From Clostridiales bacterium (GTDB lineage: Bacteria; Bacillota; Clostridia; Christensenellales; Pumilibacteraceae), in the NCBI GenBank assembly GCA_022508365.1, contig JAFLVH010000001.1, forward strand, positions 62,001 to 126,000: a stretch of 64,000 nt of DNA, written 5' to 3'. This document shows, in pieces, positions 38,454 through 46,679 of the stretch. A model generated the notes under the pieces. The model had not been told where the DNA came from and did not search any database. It saw nothing but the letters and a program-made list of their open reading frames with translations. A program made the translations under genes and the position numbers. Position 1 is the first letter of the stretch; each line of letters starts with the position of its first letter.

Positions 38454-38844
38454 TGGTGGAGATGACCGGATTTGAACCGGTTTCCGACACGGGTTTACGC
38501 GGACTTCTACAGGTTTAGTTTATTGCTTGGTGTCCGACACGCCGCCGCAGTAAACAAAGGCGGAGCGTCGCAAGGTCTTGTTCCGTTTTGGGTGCGACCG
38601 AAACCCAACGCGGGAGCCTATCTACATTACGCCCGAATCCCTGCCGATAGGAGAACAGAGCTCGGACGCGCAGCTAAAACTTAAGCTGCAAGCGCCATGG
38701 CGGGAGCCGCGACGGGAGCCGCGAACTTCACAACCTTGGCATTTTCGGTTTTGTTGGCAATTAAAGCCTTTTGCGTTTTTAGATAGCCGACCCTATCACC
38801 TGCTTTCCGGAGCTAGACCGCGCCGTCGAAGCCAATACATCCCC
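38454..38844 (-). ncRNA. ssrA: Transfer-messenger RNA (tmRNA)
   Basis: tmRNA rescues stalled ribosomes by acting first as alanyl-tRNA and then as a short mRNA for a degradation tag. On the minus strand the 5' end reads GGGGATGTATTGGCTTCGAC, the classic tmRNA start, and the 3' end GGTTCAAATCCGGTCATCTC then CACCA. GGGGATG pairs with CATCTCC as the acceptor stem (one G-U), and a T-arm with GGTTCAAATCC is present. The tag frame runs from GCC at 38758 to TAA at 38683-38681: 25 residues starting ANKTENAKVVKF and ending MALAA, the usual LAA degron. This is longer than the 10-15 residues of the best-known bacteria. A terminator follows. Open frames across this gene on the plus strand are not coding. 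Confidence 0.97.
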
Positions 38845-38903
38845 ACGATGTGATGTCAATATAATATACTTGATTTTTTGCTAAAATGCAAGCGTTTTAT
38901 TCA

Positions 38904-38931
38904 ATTAGGAATTTAGAATACAGAATTTATT
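38904..38931. repeat. Heptamer array upstream of ssrA
   Basis: ATTAGGA, ATTTAGA, ATACAGA, ATTTATT: four degenerate 7-base units. Between here and 39007 no gene is seen. Confidence 0.5.
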
Positions 38932-38992
38932 TTGTTTCGCATTTTATTATATTTGTGCGGCTTAATATACAATTATTCCGCATTCTGCATTA

Positions 38993-39027
38993 GCGGCTCC
39001 GCCGCCGTAACTCTTAACTCTTAACTC
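38993..39027. repeat. GGCGG hairpin plus TAACTCT heptamer array at the tetR 3' end
   Basis: GGCGG-less-one hairpin GCGGCTCCGC is followed by TAACTCT x2 and TAACTC (39008-39027). The stop codon of the TetR gene (TCA on plus, 39026-39028) overlaps the last unit. The same composite recurs at 48729-48757. Confidence 0.7.
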
Positions 39028-39586
39028 ACATAAATATTCCGCTTAACAGTCTTGCCGTTGTTGCCGCCATGGTGTCGGAAGGGACCTGGTAGTCGTTTTT
39101 CATCCACTCGCGCATTAATGACGCTATGCCTGCGGCGGCAAAGCTGAGGTAGTAGTCGGTGTACAGCGGATCGAACGACGCGGTGTGGTACAGCGCTTCT
39201 TCTATTTCTATTTGGACAAACTCGCGAATCTTTCCCACGATAAACATATACAGATCCGGGTCGAAGAATATTGCCGAAAACTCCTTAGTGCAAAGAATGT
39301 ACTCGTACCAATACTTATAGATTTTGCGCGCGCCCGAGGTTTTAAAGTCGTGCTTTTGCATGAACTCGTAAAACACCTGATCGACAAGCCGCTCGACAAC
39401 CGCTATTTTTGACGTGAAATTCCTGTAAAATGTTTTTCTCGCAACGCCGGCGCTCGAACAGATATCGCTTATCGTTATCTGCGCAAACGGCGTTTTTTCC
39501 ATAAGCTCGAACAGCGCGGTGGTGATAAGGTCCATCGACCGCACGCGTCCCGCATTCAGCTTTTGTCCGTTTTCCAAACCGTTCAT
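39026..39586 (-). CDS. TetR family transcriptional regulator
   Basis: A 186-residue TetR-type repressor. The helix-turn-helix is at about residues 37-60 (ITISDICSSAGVARKTFYRNF), preceded by the usual first helix (TALFELMEKTPFAQ). The C-terminal part, AAAGIASLMREWMKN at about 150-165, resembles the TetR_C_33 type seen in clostridial dihydroxyacetone-kinase-associated regulators. The ligand cannot be inferred. It lies 18 bases after the phosphatase gene and has a GAGGG ribosome site, so the three genes HAD-HAD-tetR are probably one transcript. Confidence 0.9.
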   Translation of the reverse strand: MNGLENGQKLNAGRVRSMDLITTALFELMEKTPFAQITISDICSSAGVARKTFYRNFTSKIAVVERLVDQVFYEFMQKHDFKTSGARKIYKYWYEYILCTKEFSAIFFDPDLYMFIVGKIREFVQIEIEEALYHTASFDPLYTDYYLSFAAAGIASLMREWMKNDYQVPSDTMAATTARLLSGIFM

Positions 39587-39604
39587 GATTTTCCCTCGTC
39601 CGCG

Positions 39605-40303
39605 CTACTCTATCAGCCTGCCGCGGCGCAAGGCGTCAAACAACTCGGACGGCTTGTTTATTATAAAATCGGGATTGAACTCCCTCAAAACACCCTCGTC
39701 GCGGAATCCCCAAGTGACAGCCACAACCGGCATGCCGCAGGCCAAAGCCGTCTTCATATCCGTTTCGCCGTCGCCCACGTACACCGCGCGGGAGGTTTCG
39801 CTGCCCAAAAGCTCAAGCGCCTTTTTCACTCCGTCCGGCGAGGGCTTGGGACGAATGCCGTCCTGTAATCCGACAATCTCGTCCACCGTCGGAAAGAAGA
39901 TATCCTTAAGCTCGCGCGCAGCCCCGTCGTACTTGTTGGTGACTATTGCAGACTTGAGTCCGTGGTCCTTGACCGCCGAAAGCATTTCGGCAATGCCCGC
40001 ATACGGGGCGGTCATGTCCGAGCTGTGCTTATCGTAATACTCGGTGAACAGTGCAAGGCAGGCGGACACGAGCGACCTGTCGCAGTCGTTATCCCCGTTT
40101 AAATCGGGCTCCTCACCCACGCTTGCAAAGTACACGGCGCGCTCTACAAGCTTTTTTACGCCGTTGCCCACAAACCGCCTTGCTGTTTCGCGCGTGATAG
40201 GCGGAAGCGAAAACGCGATAAGCGCGTGATTTACCGCCGCCGTCAGATCGTCCAGCGTGTCAAGCAGCGTGCCGTCCAAGTCGAAAATTATCGTATCTAT
40301 CAT
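39605..40303 (-). CDS. HAD family phosphatase, phosphoglycolate phosphatase-like
   Basis: The start is set at ATG 40303, one base after the stop of the upstream HAD gene and with GGAGG upstream, because the catalytic FDLDGTLLDT then falls at residues 7-16 as usual; the longer reading adds 24 residues of the wrong character. Motif II is VTNKYD (Thr in the Ser/Thr position), the motif III Lys is in RPKPSPDGV, and motif IV is VGDGETDM. The helical cap between motifs I and II (about residues 15-85) fits the Gph/PGMB class. The likely reaction is dephosphorylation of a small phosphorylated metabolite such as 2-phosphoglycolate; the exact substrate cannot be read. Confidence 0.85.
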   Translation of the reverse strand: MIDTIIFDLDGTLLDTLDDLTAAVNHALIAFSLPPITRETARRFVGNGVKKLVERAVYFASVGEEPDLNGDNDCDRSLVSACLALFTEYYDKHSSDMTAPYAGIAEMLSAVKDHGLKSAIVTNKYDGAARELKDIFFPTVDEIVGLQDGIRPKPSPDGVKKALELLGSETSRAVYVGDGETDMKTALACGMPVVAVTWGFRDEGVLREFNPDFIINKPSELFDALRRGRLIE

Positions 40304-40304
40304 G

Positions 40305-40988
40305 TCAAGCCCTATCCTCCGCCAATGCCAAAATTTGCTCGCTGTGCCTTGCCGCGCCGCCGTCCGCCAAAACATACGCTATGCCGTAGGATTCCGCGCC
40401 CTTGCCGTCGCTGTTTACGTCGTCGCCTATCATGACGGAATCGCGCTTTTTTAGCTTGTACTTTTTAAACAGAATATCGAAGAACGCGGTGTCTGGCTTG
40501 CGGCAACCGTAGTCCGAGCTGAGCAAAATTCCGTCGAACATTTCCGCAACGCCCGACCGATTTAGCTCGTCCGCTGTGAACACGCTTTGCGCGTTGCTTA
40601 GTAGATAAAGCTTGCTCCCCTTTGATTTGAGCGCATTCAACAATTCGTCGGTGCCGGGAAAAACCCTAAGCCACCTTATGGAATCACGCCTTGCGATAAC
40701 GGCGCACTCAGCCGCATCGATGTCGGTAATTGTTCCGCCCAAGGCAGCCGCCATAAGCTTGTACACCTGTCTTATATCGCCCTCGGGATAGGCGTACTTT
40801 GACGTCTTTTCCATTTCCAGTATATGCGCCTTCCAGCACTCGTCATATAGCCGGATAAGCGTTTCGGGGTCGGATGAAATTCCGCGCTCATTAAAAAAGC
40901 CGACAACGCCCCGCCAGCTGTCCGCGCTGTGCTCCTCGGTGCGAATGTCGACAAGCGTATTGTAAAAATCAAAGATAAAGTTTTTCAT
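40305..40988 (-). CDS. HAD superfamily hydrolase
   Basis: A 227-residue HAD protein. Motif I is FDFYNTLVD, with Tyr instead of the second Asp, as in haloacid-dehalogenase-like and some phosphatase subfamilies. Motif II is LLSNAQ, the motif III Lys is in RKPDTAFF, and motif IV is IGDDVNSD. A start at a TTG 15 bases upstream is possible on paper but lies in the promoter -10 region; the ATG at 40988 is preferred. No ribosome site precedes it, and the promoter position suggests a leaderless message. It is followed within one base by the second HAD gene. The substrate is unknown. Confidence 0.84.
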   Translation of the reverse strand: MKNFIFDFYNTLVDIRTEEHSADSWRGVVGFFNERGISSDPETLIRLYDECWKAHILEMEKTSKYAYPEGDIRQVYKLMAAALGGTITDIDAAECAVIARRDSIRWLRVFPGTDELLNALKSKGSKLYLLSNAQSVFTADELNRSGVAEMFDGILLSSDYGCRKPDTAFFDILFKKYKLKKRDSVMIGDDVNSDGKGAESYGIAYVLADGGAARHSEQILALAEDRA

Positions 40989-40994
40989 AGAATA

Positions 40995-41023
40995 AGTATA
41001 CAAGATAGAATGCGGAAAAGCAA
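40995..41023 (-). promoter_or_regulatory. Promoter of the HAD-HAD-tetR operon, probably leaderless
   Basis: Minus-strand TTGCTT (41023-41018), 17-base spacer and TATACT (41000-40995). The expected transcription start, about 7 bases on, coincides with the ATG at 40988. Confidence 0.55.
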
Positions 41024-41025
41024 GA

Positions 41026-41060
41026 GAATTCGGAATTAGGAATTGGAAATTAGGAATTAT
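41026..41060. repeat. Heptamer array (GAATTAG variants) between divergent genes
   Basis: GAATTCG, GAATTAG, GAATTGG, AAATTAG, GAATTAT: five 7-base units in the spacer between the HAD operon (minus) and the zinc-ribbon gene (plus). Confidence 0.65.
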
Positions 41061-41107
41061 AATCGGTTTTGCCGCACATTTTTAATCAAATTTTAATTTT
41101 TATAATA

Positions 41108-41137
41108 TTGACTTTTTCATATCAGCGCATATATAAT
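41108..41137 (+). promoter_or_regulatory. Promoter of the zinc-ribbon membrane protein gene
   Basis: TTGACT (41108-41113), 18-base spacer and TATAAT (41132-41137); the ATG follows 32 bases later behind AAAGGAG. Confidence 0.75.
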
Positions 41138-41169
41138 ATAGGTGTAATTACACATAAAGGAGAAAAAAG

Positions 41170-41625
41170 ATGTTTTGCCCCAAATGCGGTGCGGAGATCC
41201 CCGACGAAAGCAAATTCTGCTTTAGATGCGGCGCCACTCTGCCCACCACCCAAAAAGACACCGTAGCGACCGATCCGTTTGACGTTCCGCCTACGTCCTA
41301 CACTGCGCCCGCGCATCAGCCGCAACAATCGTATCAGCCTCAACAGCCGCAGCAGCCTGCAAAGCAAGGCACCGACGACGGCATTTACGGACTTGCCGGA
41401 TTTATACTGTCGTTTATCTTCCCCGTTGTCGGACTGATTTTGTCCATAATGGGCTTGTCAAAGCAGAAGAACCACGGGTTTGCGGTGGCAGGTTTGATAA
41501 TCAGTATTGTATCAATCGTCATTTCCATTATTACAACCATAATAGTTGTAGCGGCTTTGTCGACAGTTCCGTCTTATGACGATTATTATTACTATTACGA
41601 CTACGTATGTAAATTGTTCTGTTAA
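41170..41625 (+). CDS. Zinc-ribbon domain membrane protein (DUF4190-like)
   Basis: The 151-residue product starts with a zinc ribbon, CPKCG at residues 3-7 and CFRCG at about 18-22, so two CxxC knuckles. A Pro/Gln-rich linker (about 45-68) follows, then two membrane helices (LAGFILSFIFPVVGLILSIMG and VAGLIISIVSIVISIITTIIV) that fit the DUF4190 pattern, and a Tyr-rich tail (YDDYYYYYDY) ending in KLFC. Proteins of this layout are common in Clostridia; their role is unknown. The single-gene unit has its own promoter and terminator. Confidence 0.85.
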   Translation: MFCPKCGAEIPDESKFCFRCGATLPTTQKDTVATDPFDVPPTSYTAPAHQPQQSYQPQQPQQPAKQGTDDGIYGLAGFILSFIFPVVGLILSIMGLSKQKNHGFAVAGLIISIVSIVISIITTIIVVAALSTVPSYDDYYYYYDYVCKLFC

Positions 41626-41630
41626 ATCAA

Positions 41631-41654
41631 AAAGCAGCCTCGGCTGCTTTTTTT
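41631..41654 (+). terminator. Rho-independent terminator
   Basis: AAAGCAGC-CTCG-GCTGCTTT followed by further T (to 41654). With A-runs on the other side it may also serve the convergent AlkD-like gene. Confidence 0.9.
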
Positions 41655-41660
41655 GTTGCG

Positions 41661-42368
41661 TTATTTAATTTTAATAGTATTCAGATACGCCTTTACTTCC
41701 GCGGATATTCGGTAGCTTTCGCGCGCCTTTTGGATTGCCTTGTTGTGTACAAACCTCGGAAAGACCTGTTCTTTAAACAGCGGCAAAGCCTTGTCGTAAA
41801 ATTTTACAAGACACTCGGCAAGCAGCCATGCCGCCGCCATATCCACGTAGTACTGCCCATACGCCACATTATAGCGCAGCGTGTCCAAAATCCTGTCTAT
41901 ATAATCGTCGTTTAGACAGCAGGAAAACATTATCATTATGTAAAACCGTTTTTCGTACTGCCCCGCGCAGTCCAATAGATATCTAAAGTCGTGCCACAGC
42001 GCGGCATTGTCCGCCCACCTAAGGCAGGGCGTTACGCTGTCCACGTGCGCCCACGACCGAAAAAGCGGAACAAGCCGCATAAGATATTCGTGCGACTCGA
42101 CGTAATTACTTTTTCCCTCACCTTTGCGCGCGGCAAGCACACCTGCAAACAGCACCGTTTCGTAGGTCAAATCCTTATCGGCGAAAAATCCGTCCAGCAC
42201 GGTTTTTCGCGCCGATATCGGCACCGAGGAAGCAAGCTTTTTTATTACGGGTGTGCGCACGCCGTAAGTAGGATAATCGCAGTTGACGATTTTATTGTTA
42301 AAATTATTGTATTCCGCGTCGACGTCACTAAACAGCGCGGCGCGGCACTCCTCATAAGTATCGTACAT
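41661..42368 (-). CDS. DNA alkylation repair protein (AlkD-like HEAT-repeat fold)
   Basis: A 235-residue all-helical protein of the AlkC/AlkD type (PF08713 family), which in characterised members excises N3- and N7-alkylpurines from DNA. Family phrases seen are YPTYGVRTPVIKKLA at about residues 32-46, LFRSWAHVDSVTPCL near 106-120 (the WAxxD segment that holds the catalytic Asp in AlkD), and YYVDMAAAWLLAECLVKF and NKAIQKARESYRI near the end. The gene lies between the zinc-ribbon gene (convergent) and mfd (upstream on the same strand); the mfd neighbour makes a DNA-repair pair plausible. An AAGGAC ribosome site precedes the ATG. Confidence 0.87.
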   Translation of the reverse strand: MYDTYEECRAALFSDVDAEYNNFNNKIVNCDYPTYGVRTPVIKKLASSVPISARKTVLDGFFADKDLTYETVLFAGVLAARKGEGKSNYVESHEYLMRLVPLFRSWAHVDSVTPCLRWADNAALWHDFRYLLDCAGQYEKRFYIMIMFSCCLNDDYIDRILDTLRYNVAYGQYYVDMAAAWLLAECLVKFYDKALPLFKEQVFPRFVHNKAIQKARESYRISAEVKAYLNTIKIK

Positions 42369-42417
42369 GATAGTCCTTTTTAATTCGAATTTATTTTTGG
42401 TCGGCTACGACGCCATC

Positions 42418-42445
42418 ACTCTTAACTCTGAACTCTTAACTCTCT
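42418..42445. repeat. ACTCTTA heptamer array at the mfd 3' end
   Basis: ACTCTTA, ACTCTGA, ACTCTTA, ACTCTCT. The stop codon of mfd (42436-42438) lies inside the array, which also supplies its last two codons or so. Confidence 0.75.
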
Positions 42446-45400
42446 GCAACTTCCACCAAGTAGCGCAATAAGCTCTTTACGCTGTCAAACACGATAAGCG
42501 GAGTTTTGACCGCGGAAAATGTTCCGCCGAACTCTTCAAACCCGTCTTTTATGTCCTGCACGTCCGTGAATTCTATTTTTGCGCCCGAGCGAAGCAGCGT
42601 CACGGTGGTGGCGTTCATGCTTGCGGAAAGGTTTTTTATCAGTCCGACGTTTACGAGGTTTTTTACTTCCACGGGCACCGTCTCGTACGCGTCCTTGAGT
42701 CCGCTTAAAAGTTCGTCGCGCTCCGCCACTGTCTTAAGCCGTGAGATGCGCTTATACAGCTCTATGCGCATGGCGCCGTCGCAGTAGTCCTTGGGAATGA
42801 CGGCGGTAAAGTCCACCTTCATGACGGGGTCCTTGTGCTTTGCCACCGCCTGACCCTTGATTTCCGCCACCGCCTCGTTAAGCAATTTACAGTACATATC
42901 GTATCCGACGCTTACCATGTGTCCGTGCTGTTCCGCGCCGAACACGTTGCCCACGCCGCGAATGCGCATATCCTGTTCGGCGATTTTTACGCCGCTGCCG
43001 AGGTCGGTGTACCGCGCCACGGCGGTGAGCCGTTCGAGCGCCGCGCCGGCAAGCGAGGCCTCGCTGCGGTAGGTAAAGTACACCTGCGCCACCCTGTCCG
43101 ACCTACCCACGCGGCCCTTAAGCTGATACATCTGGCTTAAGCCCAAATTTTCCGCGCCGTAGACGATCATGGTGTTGGCGTTGGGAATATCTATTCCGTT
43201 TTCTATGATGGTGGTGGCGACAAGCACGTCCGCCTTGCCGTCCGCAAAGGCTTCCACCGCGGTGGTCAGCTTACTCTTTTCCATCTGACCGTGCGCGTAA
43301 GTAAATTTGATCTTGGGCATGAGCGACTGAAGCTTGGCGGTGTATGCCGCAATGCCGCCGTTCATGTCGCCGCGCGTGACGTAATTGTACACGACAAACG
43401 CCTGACCGCCGCGCTCCACCTCGCGCGTTATTGCATCCACGATAAGCGCATCCGAATACTCGGTGACGTACACCTGCGCAGGGAGCCTACCCGTGGGCGG
43501 CGTCTCCAGCATGGAAACGTCGCGTATGCCGGACAGCGCCATGTGCAGCGTCCTGGGAATGGGCGTTGCGGAAAGCGTGAGCACGTTTATATCGTTTTTG
43601 AGATTTTTTATTTTTTCCTTGTCGGACACGCCGAACTTTTGCTCCTCGTCCAGTATGAGCAGCTCTAAGTTTTTGAACTTTACGCCGGATCCCAACAGCT
43701 TGTGCGTGCCGCAAACAATATCCACATTGCCGTTTGCAAGGCCTTGCAGCGTGTTTGCGGTGCCCGGCTCGGCACGGGATAGCGCGGCAACTCGCACGCA
43801 AAACTTTTCCATGCGCTCCTTTGTGGTCTTGTAGTGCTGGTGGCAGAGCACGGTTGTCGGCGACATAAACGCCACCTGTCCGCCCTGCGATATCACCTTG
43901 AACGCAACGCGGAGAGCGACCTCGGTCTTGCCAAAGCCCACGTCGCCGCAGATAAGCCTGTCCATTATTTTTCCGCTTGTTAGGTCATTAAAGCACGCGT
44001 CAATCGCGGACAGCTGGTCTGGCGTTTCGGCGTAAGGAAAGTCCGCGGCAAACTCGTCCTCGAGCTCGTTGCCCTTGTCGTACACTTTGCCCTTTACGGT
44101 CTCGCGCCGCGCGTACAACGCCATTAGGTCAAACGCCATTTCCTTTAGCTTGGACTTGACCTTATTTTTTACGCGCTCGAACTCCGCGCCGCCTATCTTG
44201 CTGAGCTTGGGCGGATTGTCCGAAAAATCGTACTTGCTTAGCCGGCTCATGTTTTCCACCGGAACATACAGCGTGTCGCCGCCGGCGTACTTGATGGTTA
44301 TAAAATCGCGCTCGTAGTCGCCGAAGTCCACCGCGCCGACCGCCTCGCAAAGCCCTATGCCGTGGACCTCGTGCACCACGTAGTCGCCGGGCTTGGGCAG
44401 CTCCGCCATTCCGGTGCGCTTGACCGACTGAAAGGGGTCGCGCTTTTTGCCGATGTTGCGCATGCCGATGACCACGGTGTTCGCGTCAAAAAATATTCCG
44501 CCTTCCGCCACGTGCTCTATATATTCCACGTCGTAGCAGCCGACGCTTTCCAGTCCATCGCGGATATCCGCGCCGACAAGCACCTTAATGCCGCGGCTGT
44601 TCCATACGGAAACGTCGTCCTTGAGCATGTTGAAGTTTCTGCCGTACAGCGGCAAATCCATGCTCTTCAGCTTAAACACCCTGTCGGGCGAAAAAAAGCG
44701 GTTGCTGCTGTCCACGGCGTGAAAGCACAGCCTAAATCCGTGCGTGGGCGGAACTTCCACCAGATTGTCTATTGCGCAAAAGGGCGCCTCGCCTGCCTCT
44801 ATAAGCCGCTTGGCGCGAGAGACGTGCTCCCTGTACGCAAATATGCAGTTGTCGTACACCGTCTTGGCGTCCTCGGCTATTATCAGCGAATTAAAATACT
44901 TGTCAAGCGTGGTGTGCGGAAACAGCGAAAGCACGGTCGATTCGCCGTCGCAATCGCCTACGGAAAGCCGCTCCGCCATGCGGTGTTCAATCGGCACGCC
45001 TGCGGTTTTTCGCTTTTCGCCCGCCTTTAACAATTTTTCTATCGCTGCGGATTTGTCCTCGAATACCGTCTCTGTCGCAGGATATGCGGTGAACTCCGTC
45101 AGTCTTTCGCCCGCGCTTTGCGTGTCCTTGTCGAGCGCGCGAATGCTGTCGCATTCGTATCCGAAAAACTCTATCCTTGCCGCCTCACCGCACGGCGCGC
45201 ACACGTCCACTATGTCGCCGCGCACGGCAAACTGGCAGGGCTCGTCCACGTGTCCGACACGAGCGTAGCCTGCCGCCGTCAGTTTTTTAAGCACCGTGTC
45301 GGTGGAATACTTTTTGCCCACCTCGAATGTGACCGCCGCGTCCAACACTTTATCCGGCAGCGGCACAATTTGCATAAGCGCCTCCGCCGTTGTCACCACG

Positions 45401-45717
45401 ACGTCGGTTTTTCCGCTTGCCATGCGGTAGAGCGCGCGCGCACGGTCGCCCGAGCGATCGTGTCCCGATACTATAAGCACGTTGTTTTTGGGCAGAAGCA
45501 GGTCGCAGTCAAAGTGCATGGACAGCTCCACGTACGCCGCCCGTGCCGAAACGACGTCGGCGCACACGTACATAAACTTATTGAGCGCACAGCAAAAAAG
45601 TCGGATGTCCGACTTTGTAAGCCCAAACACCGACACGCGCTTTCCGTCGTTAACCGCCGAAATGATATCCGCCGTAACGCCGTTAAATTCGCCGATTACC
45701 TGCCCGATACTTCGCAT
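42436..45717 (-). CDS. mfd: Transcription-repair coupling factor Mfd
   Basis: DNA translocase that removes RNA polymerase stalled at lesions and recruits UvrA. In order: a UvrB-homology region (about residues 1-320, with the cryptic ATPase features degenerate), the RNA-polymerase interaction domain of CarD type (about 440-500, PGDYVVHEVHGIGLCEAV), and a RecG-like motor: Walker A GDVGFGKT at 591-598, DEEQ box LDEEQKFGV at 689-697, SATPIPRT, then motif VI-like MYQLKGRVGRSDR, and a C-terminal TRCF domain. At 1093 residues it is slightly shorter than typical (about 1150). It is the last gene of DUF1858-pth-mfd, 18 bases after pth. The pth-mfd pair is a standard arrangement in Bacillota. Confidence 0.97.
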   Translation of the reverse strand: MRSIGQVIGEFNGVTADIISAVNDGKRVSVFGLTKSDIRLFCCALNKFMYVCADVVSARAAYVELSMHFDCDLLLPKNNVLIVSGHDRSGDRARALYRMASGKTDVVVTTAEALMQIVPLPDKVLDAAVTFEVGKKYSTDTVLKKLTAAGYARVGHVDEPCQFAVRGDIVDVCAPCGEAARIEFFGYECDSIRALDKDTQSAGERLTEFTAYPATETVFEDKSAAIEKLLKAGEKRKTAGVPIEHRMAERLSVGDCDGESTVLSLFPHTTLDKYFNSLIIAEDAKTVYDNCIFAYREHVSRAKRLIEAGEAPFCAIDNLVEVPPTHGFRLCFHAVDSSNRFFSPDRVFKLKSMDLPLYGRNFNMLKDDVSVWNSRGIKVLVGADIRDGLESVGCYDVEYIEHVAEGGIFFDANTVVIGMRNIGKKRDPFQSVKRTGMAELPKPGDYVVHEVHGIGLCEAVGAVDFGDYERDFITIKYAGGDTLYVPVENMSRLSKYDFSDNPPKLSKIGGAEFERVKNKVKSKLKEMAFDLMALYARRETVKGKVYDKGNELEDEFAADFPYAETPDQLSAIDACFNDLTSGKIMDRLICGDVGFGKTEVALRVAFKVISQGGQVAFMSPTTVLCHQHYKTTKERMEKFCVRVAALSRAEPGTANTLQGLANGNVDIVCGTHKLLGSGVKFKNLELLILDEEQKFGVSDKEKIKNLKNDINVLTLSATPIPRTLHMALSGIRDVSMLETPPTGRLPAQVYVTEYSDALIVDAITREVERGGQAFVVYNYVTRGDMNGGIAAYTAKLQSLMPKIKFTYAHGQMEKSKLTTAVEAFADGKADVLVATTIIENGIDIPNANTMIVYGAENLGLSQMYQLKGRVGRSDRVAQVYFTYRSEASLAGAALERLTAVARYTDLGSGVKIAEQDMRIRGVGNVFGAEQHGHMVSVGYDMYCKLLNEAVAEIKGQAVAKHKDPVMKVDFTAVIPKDYCDGAMRIELYKRISRLKTVAERDELLSGLKDAYETVPVEVKNLVNVGLIKNLSASMNATTVTLLRSGAKIEFTDVQDIKDGFEEFGGTFSAVKTPLIVFDSVKSLLRYLVEVAES

Positions 45718-45735
45718 TTTTTACGCTGATTATTT

Positions 45736-46308
45736 TTAATCTGTATTTACTGTCTTAGTTAGCTCCTGCCAAACTTTGCCGGATAACCATTCTTCCGCAT
45801 AGTCCGCCGCGAGAGAAAACGCCTTGTCCATTACCGCGCTCCACTCCGCGGAAATCTTGGACAGAACGTAATCGGCAAGCGACATATAGTTGGGCTTGTG
45901 CCCTATGCCAATGCGCACTCTGGGAAAGTCGGTGGAATTAAGCTTGCCCACAATGTCGCGCATGCCGTTGTGCGTGCCCGCGCTGCCGTTAGGCCTTGCT
46001 CTCACCGTGCCCTTTTCTATATCCACGTCGTCGTAGATTACCAGGATATCTTTAGGCTCTATCTTATAGTAGCGCGAAAGATACGCCACGGCGTCGCCCG
46101 AAAGGTTCATGTATGTATTAGGCTTGCACAGCAAGGTTTTCTGCCCGAACAGAACATGTTCGGAAAGATAAGCGTTGCTCTTTTTGTCCAACGCAAAATC
46201 GGGCGCAATAAAGCGCGACGCCAGTTTGTCCACCGCCGCAAACCCGACGTTGTGGTATGTGCAAGCGTAATCGCTACCGGGGTTGCCCAAGCCGACGATA
46301 AGCTTCAT
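45736..46308 (-). CDS. pth: Peptidyl-tRNA hydrolase
   Basis: Cleaves peptidyl-tRNA released from ribosomes and recycles the tRNA. The 190-residue protein has the family start MKLIVGLGNPG, the catalytic His in YHNVGFAAVD at about residue 19, the Asn-containing CKPNTYMNLSG near 60-70, and IYDDVDIEKGTVR with the conserved Asp near 93, followed by GSAGTHNGMRDI. It begins 3 bases after the DUF1858 stop and ends 18 bases before mfd. Confidence 0.96.
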   Translation of the reverse strand: MKLIVGLGNPGSDYACTYHNVGFAAVDKLASRFIAPDFALDKKSNAYLSEHVLFGQKTLLCKPNTYMNLSGDAVAYLSRYYKIEPKDILVIYDDVDIEKGTVRARPNGSAGTHNGMRDIVGKLNSTDFPRVRIGIGHKPNYMSLADYVLSKISAEWSAVMDKAFSLAADYAEEWLSGKVWQELTKTVNTD

Positions 46309-46311
46309 GTT

Positions 46312-46521
46312 TTAGTCTATGACCGAGTTAAGCTTATTAACCAAATCATTTACGTCGTTGCCGTGCGCCGCGGCGGCCTCCGCAACGGTCTCCCCGCGCG
46401 AGATGGGGCAACCGAGACAGTGCATGCCCATGTCAAAAAACACTTGAGCTACCTTTTCGTTTTCGGGCGCCAAGCACAATACGTCGTAAATTGTCATATC
46501 CGGAGTAACTTTATTAGCCAT
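46312..46521 (-). CDS. DUF1858 domain protein
   Basis: A 69-residue protein of the DUF1858 type, often called hydrid-cluster-associated redox disulfide domain. The hallmark is the MGMHCLGCPISRGETVAEA segment at about 32-50, with a CxxC pair that could be redox-active or bind a cofactor. No catalytic role is established. It is the first gene of the pth-mfd operon, with a strong AAAGGAG ribosome site and a near-consensus promoter. Confidence 0.9.
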   Translation of the reverse strand: MANKVTPDMTIYDVLCLAPENEKVAQVFFDMGMHCLGCPISRGETVAEAAAAHGNDVNDLVNKLNSVID

Positions 46522-46559
46522 GATAATCTCCTTTTTGTTAGTATGTTCGTAACGGTTTA

Positions 46560-46588
46560 AGTATACACGCAGACGTGGGTTTTGTCAA
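46560..46588 (-). promoter_or_regulatory. Promoter of the DUF1858-pth-mfd operon
   Basis: Minus-strand TTGACA (46588-46583), 17-base spacer and TATACT (46565-46560); about 35 bases to the ATG. Confidence 0.85.
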
Positions 46589-46642
46589 TTAAAATAGTGT
46601 CACGGGGAAGGCTGATAAAGAAAGCGCAACGCACACTCATTG

Positions 46643-46679
46643 ATTATTAACTCTTAACTCTGAACTCTTAACTCTTAAC
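46643..46679. repeat. ACTCTTA heptamer array at the 3' end of the RadC-like gene
   Basis: ATTATTA, ACTCTTA, ACTCTGA, ACTCTTA, ACTCTTA, ACC. The last codons (Val-Lys-Ser) and the TAA stop (46668-46670) of the RadC-like gene are made of repeat units. Confidence 0.8.

Noticed and set aside
38472..38853. Two plus-strand frames across the tmRNA gene
   Set aside because: They are antisense to a firmly identified ssrA and have no independent support.
46312..46521. DUF1858 gene as a selfish or toxin-type small gene
   Set aside because: The family is widespread and the gene shares a promoter with pth-mfd; nothing suggests a toxin.
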